From Methanobacteriota archaeon (GTDB lineage Archaea > Methanobacteriota_B > Thermococci > Methanofastidiosales > Methanofastidiosaceae): DNA of 34,745 nucleotides. The notes beneath the pieces were generated by a model. The model had not been told where the DNA came from, ran no database searches, and was given only the letters and a program-made list of their open reading frames with translations. The stretch spans positions 1-34,745 of the forward strand of contig JAMNZA010000072.1 of NCBI GenBank assembly GCA_023622545.1. The letters are read 5' to 3'. This document shows positions 1-7,746 of this stretch, piece by piece; within the stretch, counting starts at the first letter, position 1; the number at the start of each line of letters is the position of its first letter. Both the position numbers and the translations under genes were made by a program.

Positions 1-561
1 CCAGCCGACTGAATTATATGGTTTATATCCATCAGGCAAGGTCAAAGTAAGTGTTGCATAATCATCAGGCCCAAGTTGATTTGATATCTCAAAGTCAAAT
101 GAGTTTAATATGCTAGGTTTCAGGTCGTAAATATTCTGTGTATTTATGGTATATATGACATTAAACTGATAATCTGGAAGACCTCTTTTTCCTTCGGTAT
201 CAACAATTAATCTGACATTAGTAGAATTATCGTCAAATACTGGAGAAAATGTATTCCAACTTAGATTAGAATCTCTATAGCTTATGTCGACACGGCTAAC
301 TAGAGACTTTGGCAGATTAGTTTCGAATACTATCTGTGGCGGGGCATCTGAAAGCAAAATTTGATGAGTTATATAAGTATAGTCCTGATTGATATTAACA
401 TCAGTAATTATATTTGTTTTAGTTAAAGGTCCGATATCCACAGAATCTGAAGATATTTGGAATGAATACAATAAATTCTGTGCTTTAATCTCTGGACAGC
501 TCAGTGAGATTATTCCCATTAATACTATTAAAAAGACAAAAGCTTTCTTTTTCAAATACAT
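1..561 (-). CDS. Secreted or membrane protein, partial; paralog of the next gene
   Basis: This gene has no recognised family. It is cut by the left edge of the window, leaving 187 codons with no stop. The N-terminus (MYLKKKAFVFLIVLMGIISL) is a clear signal peptide or membrane anchor, followed by a beta-rich domain. That domain aligns along its whole length with the 342-residue protein at 633-1661. Shared stretches include VFET, DxNxSW and LGxDDxATLxxxLPxxxKP, so the two are tandem paralogs. A GGAGGG box directly abuts the ATG at 561. A TTG two codons later (555) has about 6 bases of spacing and could be the real start. The missing C-terminus probably carries the coiled coil and membrane helices seen in the paralog, but that is inference. 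The gene lies 71 bases downstream of its paralog on the same strand. Confidence 0.8.
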   Translation of the reverse strand, partial: MYLKKKAFVFLIVLMGIISLSCPEIKAQNLLYSFQISSDSVDIGPLTKTNIITDVNINQDYTYITHQILLSDAPPQIVFETNLPKSLVSRVDISYRDSNLSWNTFSPVFDDNSTNVRLIVDTEGKRGLPDYQFNVIYTINTQNIYDLKPSILNSFDFEISNQLGPDDYATLTLTLPDGYKPYNSVGW

Positions 562-632
562 CCCTCCACAAGTTGATTGAGCAAGTTGACAATTTATATT
601 ACTTACTATAATAAATTAAAGAGAAAAATAAA

Positions 633-1661
633 CTAGGTAATGAATATTATATAAAGCAGTAGAAACACTACAAATGTTCCAACTACGGAACTTATTAGAA
701 GTTGAGTCGATGTGATGACTGATTTTGTTCTTAGTTCTGCAAAGACCAGTAAAAGTATTGGCAATAATATTGTAAGGCCCCACGAGAACTGCCAGAAGTT
801 GTTAGATATCCTATCAGAGACCTGCCTGTCCTCTTCAGCTTTTTCTAGTTTTTCATTAAGTGTTTCAATCTCTAAAGTTAAATTATGATTTTCTGTTTTG
901 TAGCTATCAACACTGTCCTGAAGTTCAATTATGCTTTGAGATAACTTTGCATTGTCTTCCCTAAGATTTGATATCTCCTGTTTCAATGAGTCGATGGATT
1001 CAGAGTAGTCACTTTCTCTGAAAAAGATTGTATAAAAGATTCCTGATGTTTTAGTAATAGGTGTGGTATACTGGAATCTCTCATCTATTAATCTCCATCC
1101 TGTTGTGTTGAGTGGTTTAAAACTTTCAGGAAGAGCAATATTAAGGGTTGCCGTGTCATCTTCTCCTAAATTTGTAAGCAATGAATATTCAAAAGAATGA
1201 TTTATGCTCTGGAAGAGTGTATAGATTGATGAAGTGTTCAACTTGTAATTTACAATAAAGTAATAACCATTCAATGAACTCTTATCTGTGGTGTCTAAAG
1301 TAAAACGTACATTTGGAGCATCTGTTTCTAAAGTTACGGGCACAGTTTGCCAAGAAGAATTAAGATCTTTGTACATGAATTCTACTTGATTGATGCTTGT
1401 CTTAGGTATAGAAGTTTCAAATACTAAAAATTGAGGTGAATTTGATAGATATAGCTCATTATTTAACATTATAAACTCTTCAGATATGTCGATATCTGTA
1501 ATAATGTCTACTTTAGACAAGGAAGCAATATCTGACGAATCAGATAAAACGTTAAAAGAATAAACAAATCCTTGTGCAGTTGTCCCTTGAATATTAAATG
1601 CTAATGCCCCAAGCATTAGAAAAAGAATCAAAATAATTGATTTCTTATTCGTAATTTCCAT
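633..1661 (-). CDS. Membrane-anchored surface protein with coiled coil
   Basis: This 342-residue protein has no recognised family. Residues 1-30 form a signal peptide or N-anchor. Residues about 31-215 are rich in beta-type sequence and N-x-S/T sites, suggesting an extracytoplasmic domain. Residues about 219-284 form a heptad-rich coiled coil. Two hydrophobic helices follow, at about 290-310 and 319-342, so the C-terminus is anchored in the membrane. The first 190 residues match the partial gene at 1-561. A GGAG directly precedes the ATG at 1661 and a TATA-like A/T box lies about 30 bases upstream, so the leader is very short. The gene is divergent from the membrane-bound winged-helix protein at 1753, which may control it. 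Function is unknown; a cell-envelope or surface-sensing role is inference from topology. Confidence 0.8.
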   Translation of the reverse strand: MEITNKKSIILILFLMLGALAFNIQGTTAQGFVYSFNVLSDSSDIASLSKVDIITDIDISEEFIMLNNELYLSNSPQFLVFETSIPKTSINQVEFMYKDLNSSWQTVPVTLETDAPNVRFTLDTTDKSSLNGYYFIVNYKLNTSSIYTLFQSINHSFEYSLLTNLGEDDTATLNIALPESFKPLNTTGWRLIDERFQYTTPITKTSGIFYTIFFRESDYSESIDSLKQEISNLREDNAKLSQSIIELQDSVDSYKTENHNLTLEIETLNEKLEKAEEDRQVSDRISNNFWQFSWGLTILLPILLLVFAELRTKSVITSTQLLISSVVGTFVVFLLLYIIFIT

Positions 1662-1752
1662 CTCCGGAACTCTAAGGGCTATAGTTAATTTAAAAATCTT
1701 TTGCCTTTAATTTTAAGATATATTTTTAAGGAAGGAATAAAATATAGTATTT
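1662..1752. promoter_or_regulatory. Divergent promoter region
   Basis: This 91-base gap separates the minus-strand surface-protein genes from the plus-strand regulator. On the plus strand an A/T-rich box with the core ATATTTTTAAG (about 1720-1730) lies about 25 bases before the ATG at 1753. On the minus strand a TTTTTAAATTAA-like box lies about 30 bases before the ATG at 1661. Both genes would have very short or no leaders. The boxes are seen; their use is inferred. Confidence 0.5.
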
Positions 1753-2394
1753 ATGGCAACTTTAGATGATGTTCTTCACGTCATATCTACAGACGATGAA
1801 AAGGCAAAGATGGTTGCCATGGAACTAGCAAATGACAACGGGAGACGCATAATAGATGCTTTTTTTATCGAGCCTCAATCGGCAGGCGATTTATCAAAGA
1901 AACTTGATCTTCCAATGCCCACAGTTATGTTTCACATCGAGCGTTTAATAGAAATAGGTATAATTGATGTAGTTGATACTAAATTATCAAGGAAATTTAA
2001 GGACATAAAATATTACGGCCCAAAGAAGACTGCAATCTTGATAGTTCCTTCCCAAAAAGAGGAGACGGTAAAGAGTCTTTCACAAAGTCTAAAAACATCT
2101 TATCTGCCCCCGGTAACTGCTTTAATGGTGATGTTCTTGGTAGTTATTTTGGGTATAGGTTTTAGCGCACCAGGAATTTTACAATCTTTTCAATCACAGG
2201 ACACACCTATGCTTTCTCAAGGATTAGGTGGCGAAAATGAAACAAAACAGATGGATTATAATGCGAGGATCGTTGCACCATCTGCAGAAACTGCACCCGT
2301 AATAAACCCTTACATCCCACTTGTTTTCACGATTATAGGTGGGCTTTCTTCATTAGCATTGATAATGTTATTACTTAAGTTAAAGGGTAGATGA
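1753..2394 (+). CDS. Membrane-anchored ArsR-like winged-helix regulator
   Basis: This 213-residue protein joins an N-terminal DNA-binding domain to two membrane helices. Residues about 25-95 fit an ArsR-type winged helix: a DxxRRxIxxxF start, a recognition segment near AGDLSKKLDLPMPTVMFHIE, and a wing ending in KYYGPKK. Hydrophobic helices follow at about 118-140 and 187-209, with a roughly 45-residue loop between them that would face outside. Archaeal membrane-tethered winged-helix proteins of this type are common, but their signals are mostly unknown. The gene is divergent from two paralogous surface proteins, which are plausible targets. Its stop overlaps the start of NAD kinase by 4 bases (ATGA), so translation of the two is coupled. 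Confidence 0.8.
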   Translation: MATLDDVLHVISTDDEKAKMVAMELANDNGRRIIDAFFIEPQSAGDLSKKLDLPMPTVMFHIERLIEIGIIDVVDTKLSRKFKDIKYYGPKKTAILIVPSQKEETVKSLSQSLKTSYLPPVTALMVMFLVVILGIGFSAPGILQSFQSQDTPMLSQGLGGENETKQMDYNARIVAPSAETAPVINPYIPLVFTIIGGLSSLALIMLLLKLKGR

Positions 2395-3146
2395 TTTTGA
2401 GAATTGGCATAATATCTAGGACTGACCGGGAAAAATCATTAGATATTTCAAAAAACATTTCAGACCTTCTTAAGGATAAACATGAAATATTTTTAGATGA
2501 AACATTGAAGGAGTATTTCCCTGATGCTAGGTATTCTAAAAAAGCCGGGGATGTAGATATACTAATCTCTGTAGGCGGAGACGGCACTATTCTAAAGTCT
2601 GTTAGGAGGTACAGAGACACCCCTATATTGGGTGTAAATATGGGGAAGGTAGGATATCTAAATGAAATATCTCCTGAGAGTATCAACTTGATTCCAAATA
2701 TTTTAGAAAAGCATACAATAGAAGAACGATCTATGATCTCTTGCACAATAGGGAAAAGAATGGTAGAAGCATTGAATGATATCGTAGTTAGAACTGAAGT
2801 TGCTACAAGAGTTTCTCAAGTCAAAGTTGAAATATCTGGGCATGACTACCTAGTTTCAGGCGATGGTGTTATAATTACTACCCCCACTGGTTCAACAGCT
2901 TATTCCTTCTCTGCAGGAGGACCAATTTTAAGAACTAACTCAGAGGTATTTGGGATTACACCAATATGCCCCCTATATCGAAAATCTACCCCTATAGTCT
3001 ATCCAGACTATGAAAAGGTGATAGTAACTATTATGGACAGGCCTTGCACTATAGTTGCGGATGGATTCCCTGAAGGCACAATGAAACGTGGGGATAAAAT
3101 CGAAATTAGAAAAAGCATGCTGAAAGCTAAATTTGTAAAGAAGTGA
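2391..3146 (+). CDS. nadK: NAD(+) kinase
   Basis: This enzyme phosphorylates NAD to NADP in the cytoplasm. The 251 residues are a normal length for an archaeal enzyme. Family motifs are all present: GGDGT at 62-66, ND at 129-130, GDG at 157-159, TPTGSTAYS at 164-172 and DGFPEG near the C-terminus. The start overlaps the upstream regulator by 4 bases (ATGA), and the stop overlaps the GTG start of Nob1 by 4 bases (GTGA). The three genes therefore form one translationally coupled unit. The coupling is probably positional rather than functional. Confidence 0.95.
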   Translation: MILRIGIISRTDREKSLDISKNISDLLKDKHEIFLDETLKEYFPDARYSKKAGDVDILISVGGDGTILKSVRRYRDTPILGVNMGKVGYLNEISPESINLIPNILEKHTIEERSMISCTIGKRMVEALNDIVVRTEVATRVSQVKVEISGHDYLVSGDGVIITTPTGSTAYSFSAGGPILRTNSEVFGITPICPLYRKSTPIVYPDYEKVIVTIMDRPCTIVADGFPEGTMKRGDKIEIRKSMLKAKFVKK

Positions 3147-3616
3147 ATTTCTTGAAATTAGTTCTTGATGCATCAGCATTTATTAGTGGATTTTTGCCTC
3201 AGGAAGATGAGTATTATACTGTTTATGATGTAATTGATGAACTTCAAGACGAACAATCTAAAGAGAGGTTTTCTTACTTCTTAAATTCAGGAAAAATTAT
3301 AATTAAGGAACCTGATCCTAAAAGTATAAAGAATGTTGAGGAGAAAGCACAAAGAACAGGCGATAAACTATCACTTACAGATATTAAACTAATAGCAATT
3401 GCAATTGAAACAAGCTCTGAAATTATTTCGGAAGATTATGGGATTCAAAATATTTGTTCTATTTTTGGTATCAAATTTAATTCTATCCGAGAATCTGGAA
3501 TAAAAAAAGTTATTCGATGGGAATACTACTGCATCGGATGCAGAGAAATATTTTCAAAAAATACGACAATTTGCGAAAATTGTGGAAACTTAATAAAAAG
3601 AAGGCCAATAAAATAA
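3143..3616 (+). CDS. nob1: Endoribonuclease Nob1 (PIN domain plus zinc ribbon)
   Basis: Nob1 cleaves the 3' end of pre-16S rRNA during small-subunit maturation. The N-terminal PIN domain starts with LVLDASAFI and has the expected acidic residues D9, E33, D80 and D98. The C-terminal zinc ribbon is C130-x2-C133 and C144-x2-C147. At 157 residues the protein is compact but complete for archaeal Nob1. The GTG start at 3143 overlaps the nadK stop by 4 bases; a TTG four codons later (3152) would also give an intact PIN domain. Other small-subunit maturation factors in this window are Dim2 (23027), Rio1 (22261) and the PIN protein at 10091. Confidence 0.93.
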   Translation: MNFLKLVLDASAFISGFLPQEDEYYTVYDVIDELQDEQSKERFSYFLNSGKIIIKEPDPKSIKNVEEKAQRTGDKLSLTDIKLIAIAIETSSEIISEDYGIQNICSIFGIKFNSIRESGIKKVIRWEYYCIGCREIFSKNTTICENCGNLIKRRPIK

Positions 3617-3646
3617 TAAATTATAATTATCTTTGATTTATTATTA

Positions 3647-3663
3647 AATAACTGCAAGTTATT
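3647..3663. promoter_or_regulatory. Inverted repeat upstream of the DtxR-like gene
   Basis: AATAACT and AGTTATT form a perfect 7-bp inverted repeat around GCA. It sits just upstream of a TATA-like box (about 3674-3684) that precedes the ATG at 3707 by about 25 bases. It could be an operator for the DtxR-like repressor or part of the Nob1 transcript end. The repeat is seen; its role is a guess. Confidence 0.35.
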
Positions 3664-3706
3664 AAAACAGTTAAATTTATATTTAGGAATACTTAATATT
3701 GTTAGT

Positions 3707-4198
3707 ATGGTCGACACTACAGGTACTGAAGAAGACTACTTGAAGGCAATATTTACTATTACAGATAGTAAAGGTTTTGCTAGAACTAAAGATATTGCCA
3801 AGGCTCTAGGTGTAAGACCTGCCACTACAGTTGAAATGTTAAAAAAACTCGAAGAAAAAGGGTTAATAAAAAGAGAGCATTACGGCCCTACTGTTTTAAC
3901 TGATAAAGGGTCTAGAATTGCAATGTTGACTATTAATAAACACAAAGTTCTTCTAGATTTCTTTAAGATGATACTTGTACCTTTAGAAGAAGCAGAGAAA
4001 GATGCTTGTGACATGGAACATAATCTCAGCAAGGTCACTAATGAACAGCTAATCAAATTCATGGCTTTCCTTTCTCACGAAGGGTTTTTTGATATATGGG
4101 CAAGGAAATTTAAGGATTTTTCAACAAGTGGCAAGATGAAACCTATGAAGTTCTCAGATGAAGAGTATTATGATTTTGCAACCCAAAATATGAAATAG
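3707..4198 (+). CDS. DtxR/MntR-family metal-dependent repressor
   Basis: This 163-residue regulator probably represses metal-uptake genes when Fe(II) or Mn(II) is bound. Residues about 8-62 are a winged helix-turn-helix with a DtxR-style start (TEEDYLKAIF) and a recognition helix at VRPATTVEMLKKLEEKGL. The dimerisation and metal-binding part has the family pattern AEKDACDMEH, giving C101, E104 and H105, plus H79 nearby. There is no C-terminal SH3-like domain, as in MntR-sized members. The gene has its own TATA-like box about 25 bases upstream and no clear ribosome-binding site, so a near-leaderless transcript is likely. No metal transporter lies next to it, so the regulated metal cannot be deduced here. 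Confidence 0.88.
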   Translation: MVDTTGTEEDYLKAIFTITDSKGFARTKDIAKALGVRPATTVEMLKKLEEKGLIKREHYGPTVLTDKGSRIAMLTINKHKVLLDFFKMILVPLEEAEKDACDMEHNLSKVTNEQLIKFMAFLSHEGFFDIWARKFKDFSTSGKMKPMKFSDEEYYDFATQNMK

Positions 4199-4246
4199 GT
4201 CAATAAAAAAACAAACTATTTAAGATAAAAAGATAATATCAAAATC

Positions 4247-5218
4247 ATGATATCTCTTGGGATAGAGGGTACAGCTCATACCCTTGGAGTTGGGATAGTT
4301 TCTAATGATGGTGTACTCTCTAATATCACTGATTCTTATAGCTCAGATGGAGGTATACACCCCAGAGAAGCGGCAGATCACCATGCACATGTTATAGGCA
4401 GTGTGATGGAAAGATCTTTTTTAGAATCAGGTATAAAAAAAGATGACATAGACTTAATTTCATTTTCAATGGGGCCTGGACTTGGGCCGTGTCTTAGGAT
4501 TGTTGCAAGTGCAGCTAGATCCCTTTCTATAAATCTTAACGTTCCTGTAATAGGAGTTAATCACTGCGTAGCCCATGTTGAAATTGGTAGATTTGTCACA
4601 GGGGCAAAGGATCCAGTTACCCTTTATGTTTCAGGAGGAAATACTCAGATACTAGCTTATGCAGAAGGCAAGTATAGGGTATTTGGAGAAACTCTTGATG
4701 TCGGCATAGGTAATATGCAGGATACCTTTGGCAGAGAGATGGGTATTGGATTCCCTTGCGGGAAACAAATAGATGATTTGGCTAGCAAAGGCAAGAACTA
4801 CCTACCTTTACCTTACACAATTAAGGGAATGGATTTTTCATTTTCTGGGCTTTTGACAGAATCAATTAAAAAACTAAAAACTAATAGCCAAGAAGATGTT
4901 GTTTTTTCTCTTATGGAAACTGCTTACTCTCTAGTAGTTGAAGCATCTGAGCGTGCAATGTCACACACGGAAAAAAATGAATTATTATTAACTGGGGGTG
5001 TTGCTTCTTCTAGGAGATTAAAAGAAATGTGTGCCACAATGTGCGAAGAAAGAGATGCTTCTCTTTATGTTCCACCTGCACCTCTATGCCGAGATAACGG
5101 GGCTATGATTGCATACCAAGGCCTTTTAGAATATTCTAATGGTAAGAGAATGGCGATTGAAGATACAATTGTAAAACAGAAATGGAGAACTGACGAGGTG
5201 GAAGTTAATTGGATATAG
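4247..5218 (+). CDS. kae1: Kae1, catalytic subunit of KEOPS (t6A synthesis)
   Basis: Kae1 transfers the threonylcarbamoyl group from TC-AMP to A37 of ANN-decoding tRNAs within the KEOPS complex. The 323 residues start with the family sequence SLGIEGTAHTLGVGIV. The metal-binding HxxxH pair is H106 and H110 (HCVAH), with DHHAH further upstream. The nucleotide-binding SGGNTQ, the GKQIDDLA segment and a C-terminal CRDNGAMIAYQG complete the signature. Many archaea fuse Kae1 to Bud32. Here they are separate genes with sua5 between them, so three steps or partners of t6A synthesis sit in one operon. The sua5 start lies inside the last codons of this gene. Confidence 0.97.
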   Translation: MISLGIEGTAHTLGVGIVSNDGVLSNITDSYSSDGGIHPREAADHHAHVIGSVMERSFLESGIKKDDIDLISFSMGPGLGPCLRIVASAARSLSINLNVPVIGVNHCVAHVEIGRFVTGAKDPVTLYVSGGNTQILAYAEGKYRVFGETLDVGIGNMQDTFGREMGIGFPCGKQIDDLASKGKNYLPLPYTIKGMDFSFSGLLTESIKKLKTNSQEDVVFSLMETAYSLVVEASERAMSHTEKNELLLTGGVASSRRLKEMCATMCEERDASLYVPPAPLCRDNGAMIAYQGLLEYSNGKRMAIEDTIVKQKWRTDEVEVNWI

Positions 5219-5808
5219 AATTAATAGAAAAAGCAGTAGATCTAATAACAAAAGGGGGAGTAATAGTATATCCAACTGACACATGCTATGGTATAGGCTG
5301 TGACGCCACAAATCCATCTGCAATAAAGAAAATCTTCAAAATTAAAGGAAGAGAAAAAAATAAACCCCTGCCATTAATAGCATCTTCCTTAGAAATGATA
5401 GAAAAATATGTTTTTATGGACGAGAGAGCCATAAAATTATACCATGCCTTTCCAGGGATATCAGTCGCCTTAAGAAAAAAGGGAAGCGATATACCAGATA
5501 TCGTTAATAAAGAAAAAGTCGCATTTAGAATCCCTTCAAATGAGATGTCTAAAAAACTATGTGAGTTATCTGGAAAGCCTTTGGTATCTACAAGCGCAAA
5601 TCTTTCAGGTGACCCTTCACCTTATTCAATAGAAGAAGTTAAACTAAGTCTTAAAAAATCTCTAAATCAGATTGACTTATTTATTGATTCAGGGATTCTT
5701 AATAATAATCCTCCTTCCACAATAGTAGATTTAGTTGAAGGTAAGATAGGTAGAATTGGATCCGTAAAGGAAGATCAGATAAAGAATTTACTAGGTGGTC
5801 AAATTTGA
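5209..5808 (+). CDS. sua5: Sua5/YrdC-type threonylcarbamoyl-AMP synthase
   Basis: This enzyme makes threonylcarbamoyl-AMP from threonine, bicarbonate and ATP, the substrate used by Kae1. The 199 residues form a single YrdC domain with GGVIVYPTDTCYGIGCDA near the start, KIKGR(E)KNKPLPL, and the PLVSTSANLSG segment. The C-terminal Sua5 extension found in longer members is absent. The start is TTG at 5209, inside the end of kae1, with GAGGTG about 9 bases upstream. The stop overlaps the TTG start of bud32 by 3 bases, so all three t6A genes are translationally coupled. Confidence 0.93.
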   Translation: MDIELIEKAVDLITKGGVIVYPTDTCYGIGCDATNPSAIKKIFKIKGREKNKPLPLIASSLEMIEKYVFMDERAIKLYHAFPGISVALRKKGSDIPDIVNKEKVAFRIPSNEMSKKLCELSGKPLVSTSANLSGDPSPYSIEEVKLSLKKSLNQIDLFIDSGILNNNPPSTIVDLVEGKIGRIGSVKEDQIKNLLGGQI

Positions 5809-6452
5809 TTCTAAAGAAAGGGGCTGAAGCTGACATTTATCTAGAAGATTTCAAGGATATATTCGGATTTGAGTTCTTTAACGAGAAAGTGATAATCAAG
5901 AAAAGAGTAAAGAAAAGTTATAGAATTCCTGCAATTGATGATAACATCAGAGAATACAGGACTATAAAAGAGGCTAAGATCATAAATAAAGCAAAAGTTT
6001 CAGGTATCTACTCACCAGCATTATATCTTGTGGATTTAAAGGATAAAAAAATTGTAATGGAGTACGTTCAAGGCCTAAGACTCAAAGAACATTTATTGTC
6101 AAATGGCATTGATAAAGAAATACCTTTAGAGATTGGGAGATCTATAGGGCGCTTACATAAAGCTGGGATAGTTCATGGAGATCTCACAACATCTAATATG
6201 ATACTAAATGAAGGAAAAGTATATTTCATAGATTTTGGTTTATCTGAGGATTCTGAAGAAATTGAAAAACAAGGTATCGATATACATCTTTTAAGACAAG
6301 CATTAGAGAGCACACATTATGATGTCTCTGAGGAATTATTTAAAATAATACTAGAAGGATATTCACAAATTGTTGGAGAAGAAAAGAAGAAAGAAATTCT
6401 TCTCAGGATAGAACAAATTGAAAAGAGAGGAAGATACAGAAAAAGAGATTAG
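5805..6452 (+). CDS. bud32: Bud32, kinase/ATPase subunit of KEOPS
   Basis: Bud32 is a small atypical protein kinase that binds Kae1 and supports its activity through ATP hydrolysis. The 215 residues begin with KKGAEADIY, typical for the family. The catalytic segment HGDLTTSNM is at 124-132 and IDFGLSE, the DFG-equivalent, at 142-148. The basic C-terminal tail is also usual. The start is TTG at 5805, overlapping the sua5 stop, with GGTGGTC upstream as ribosome-binding site. The 3' end overlaps the convergent UPF0147 gene by a few bases. Confidence 0.95.
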   Translation: MILKKGAEADIYLEDFKDIFGFEFFNEKVIIKKRVKKSYRIPAIDDNIREYRTIKEAKIINKAKVSGIYSPALYLVDLKDKKIVMEYVQGLRLKEHLLSNGIDKEIPLEIGRSIGRLHKAGIVHGDLTTSNMILNEGKVYFIDFGLSEDSEEIEKQGIDIHLLRQALESTHYDVSEELFKIILEGYSQIVGEEKKKEILLRIEQIEKRGRYRKRD

Positions 6453-6700
6453 ATTTTCTCTAATTCACTTAAAACTTCCCATAAAATTGTCCTTGTATGC
6501 ATTGGCATATTTGGATCATTTGAAATTTCGTCCAATAGCTCGACTGCAGCATGGGCTCTTGACTGTACAGGCTCAGAAGTATCTAATAGTCTGTCAGCAG
6601 CTTCTTTGGCAGTTCTTCTTATATTTCTAGGAACACTATTGTCTTCATTAACAAACTCGTTTAAGTAGTCGACTATACCCCTAATATTTTCTTCGGGCAT
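6449..6700 (-). CDS. UPF0147 family protein
   Basis: This small helical protein of 83 residues belongs to a conserved archaeal family of unknown function. The family hallmark SVPRNIRRTAKEAADRL is at 22-39, followed by a second helical repeat-like half. The start at 6700 is chosen because GAGGTGAT lies 3 bases upstream; an adjacent ATG at 6703 is the alternative. The open frame continues upstream to 6769, but that extension lacks a ribosome-binding site and is not family-like. The gene follows the ALG7-like transferase on the same strand by 65 bases, and a short A/T-rich gap may give it its own promoter. Confidence 0.88.
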   Translation of the reverse strand: MPEENIRGIVDYLNEFVNEDNSVPRNIRRTAKEAADRLLDTSEPVQSRAHAAVELLDEISNDPNMPMHTRTILWEVLSELEKI

Positions 6701-6765
6701 CATATCACCTCTTCTATATATTCGTTGAATATAAAATTGCTTTAAAACCTTTATCTTTGGGAAAT

Positions 6766-7707
6766 TCAATTAATCATTAAGAAATAGGTTAATATTATAG
6801 ATATTAAGCCGAAAATACCTCCAAAAAACCATAGTATATAAACAAGCTTTTTTTCAGAAAGTTTGATATTAGAAGTAAGAATATTAGCAATTGAAAGGTA
6901 TTTTTGAGGATGTAATATCCCTTCTTTATCTACTAAAGTAGGCCCATACTTTTTACTGCCAAATCTTCTCTTGGATTTAAAAAAAAACTCTAAAATTTGA
7001 GGAATTAAAAGAAATACCCCTATTACCTCAATATGCATTATTATTGAAAACGAAGCTATTACTGCGCCAACAATTAAAGTCCCTGTATCGCCAGGAAAGA
7101 TTTTTGCCGGATACTTATTATATAACAAGAACGCTAAAAATGATAATGAAAAGGTAAGAATATAAAATCCCATTTGAGGATCTTTTAAAATAAACATACA
7201 AATCGAAAGTGAAAGAGTTGATAAAAATCCTAAGCCTATCTCTTCACCATTAAACCCTGCCAACAAATTTGTTAGATTCGAAGCTGCAGTAATCCCTATT
7301 GGGACAATTAAATAGTAGAGGATTCCAAGATTAATTTTAAAGAAAATTAGATTTATTGTTGTATCATCAATAAAAAATAGTAAAGGTATTCCACCTAAAA
7401 GGCATAGCGCTGTTTTTAATAACTGAGGAATATTAAATACGTCATCGATATAACCTATCAAACCGATAGTTGCAACTGGAAAAACAAACATCAAAATTCT
7501 TGTATCAAAGGTCAAAAGGTAATATAATATTAGAACGGGCAAAGTTCCAAGTATAAGGGCTAAACCTCCAGCTTCAGGTACTTCATACTTTTCTATTTTA
7601 TGGAGATCAACTCCAATCATTCCACGGTTTTTATTGTATTTCCCAATAATTGGAGTAATTATCAATGTGATTATAAATGAAACAAATGGGAGAATTAGAT
7701 TGTTCAT
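6766..7707 (-). CDS. ALG7/GPT-like UDP-sugar:dolichyl-phosphate sugar-1-P transferase
   Basis: This is a polytopic membrane enzyme of 313 residues with about ten hydrophobic segments. It belongs to the MraY/WecA/ALG7 superfamily, which attaches a sugar-1-phosphate to a polyprenyl phosphate on the cytoplasmic face. ALG7-type features are IGYIDDVFNIP (acidic metal-binding motif), NLTNLLAGFNG, and PAKIFPGDTG. In archaea the related AglH begins N-glycan synthesis. That role is plausible here, although the exact sugar cannot be read from sequence. It starts 39 bases from the divergent HAD gene, and a TATA-like box 20-25 bases upstream suggests a near-leaderless transcript. A family 2 glycosyltransferase for polyprenyl-linked sugars is encoded elsewhere in the window (20286). 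Confidence 0.88.
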   Translation of the reverse strand: MNNLILPFVSFIITLIITPIIGKYNKNRGMIGVDLHKIEKYEVPEAGGLALILGTLPVLILYYLLTFDTRILMFVFPVATIGLIGYIDDVFNIPQLLKTALCLLGGIPLLFFIDDTTINLIFFKINLGILYYLIVPIGITAASNLTNLLAGFNGEEIGLGFLSTLSLSICMFILKDPQMGFYILTFSLSFLAFLLYNKYPAKIFPGDTGTLIVGAVIASFSIIMHIEVIGVFLLIPQILEFFFKSKRRFGSKKYGPTLVDKEGILHPQKYLSIANILTSNIKLSEKKLVYILWFFGGIFGLISIILTYFLMIN

Positions 7708-7746
7708 GAACTAAATTTTATATAGAAGTTCTTAAATATTTTTATT
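7708..7746. promoter_or_regulatory. Very compact divergent promoter
   Basis: Only 39 bases separate the ATGs of the ALG7-like gene (minus) and the HAD gene (plus). TATATAAAATT-type sequence reads on the minus strand and CTTAAATATTTTTATT on the plus strand. The two core promoters must overlap and both transcripts should be leaderless or nearly so. Confidence 0.45.

Noticed and set aside
6701-6769. Extended N-terminus of the UPF0147 protein
   Set aside because: It has no ribosome-binding site and does not look like the family, whereas GAGGTGAT precedes the inner ATGs.
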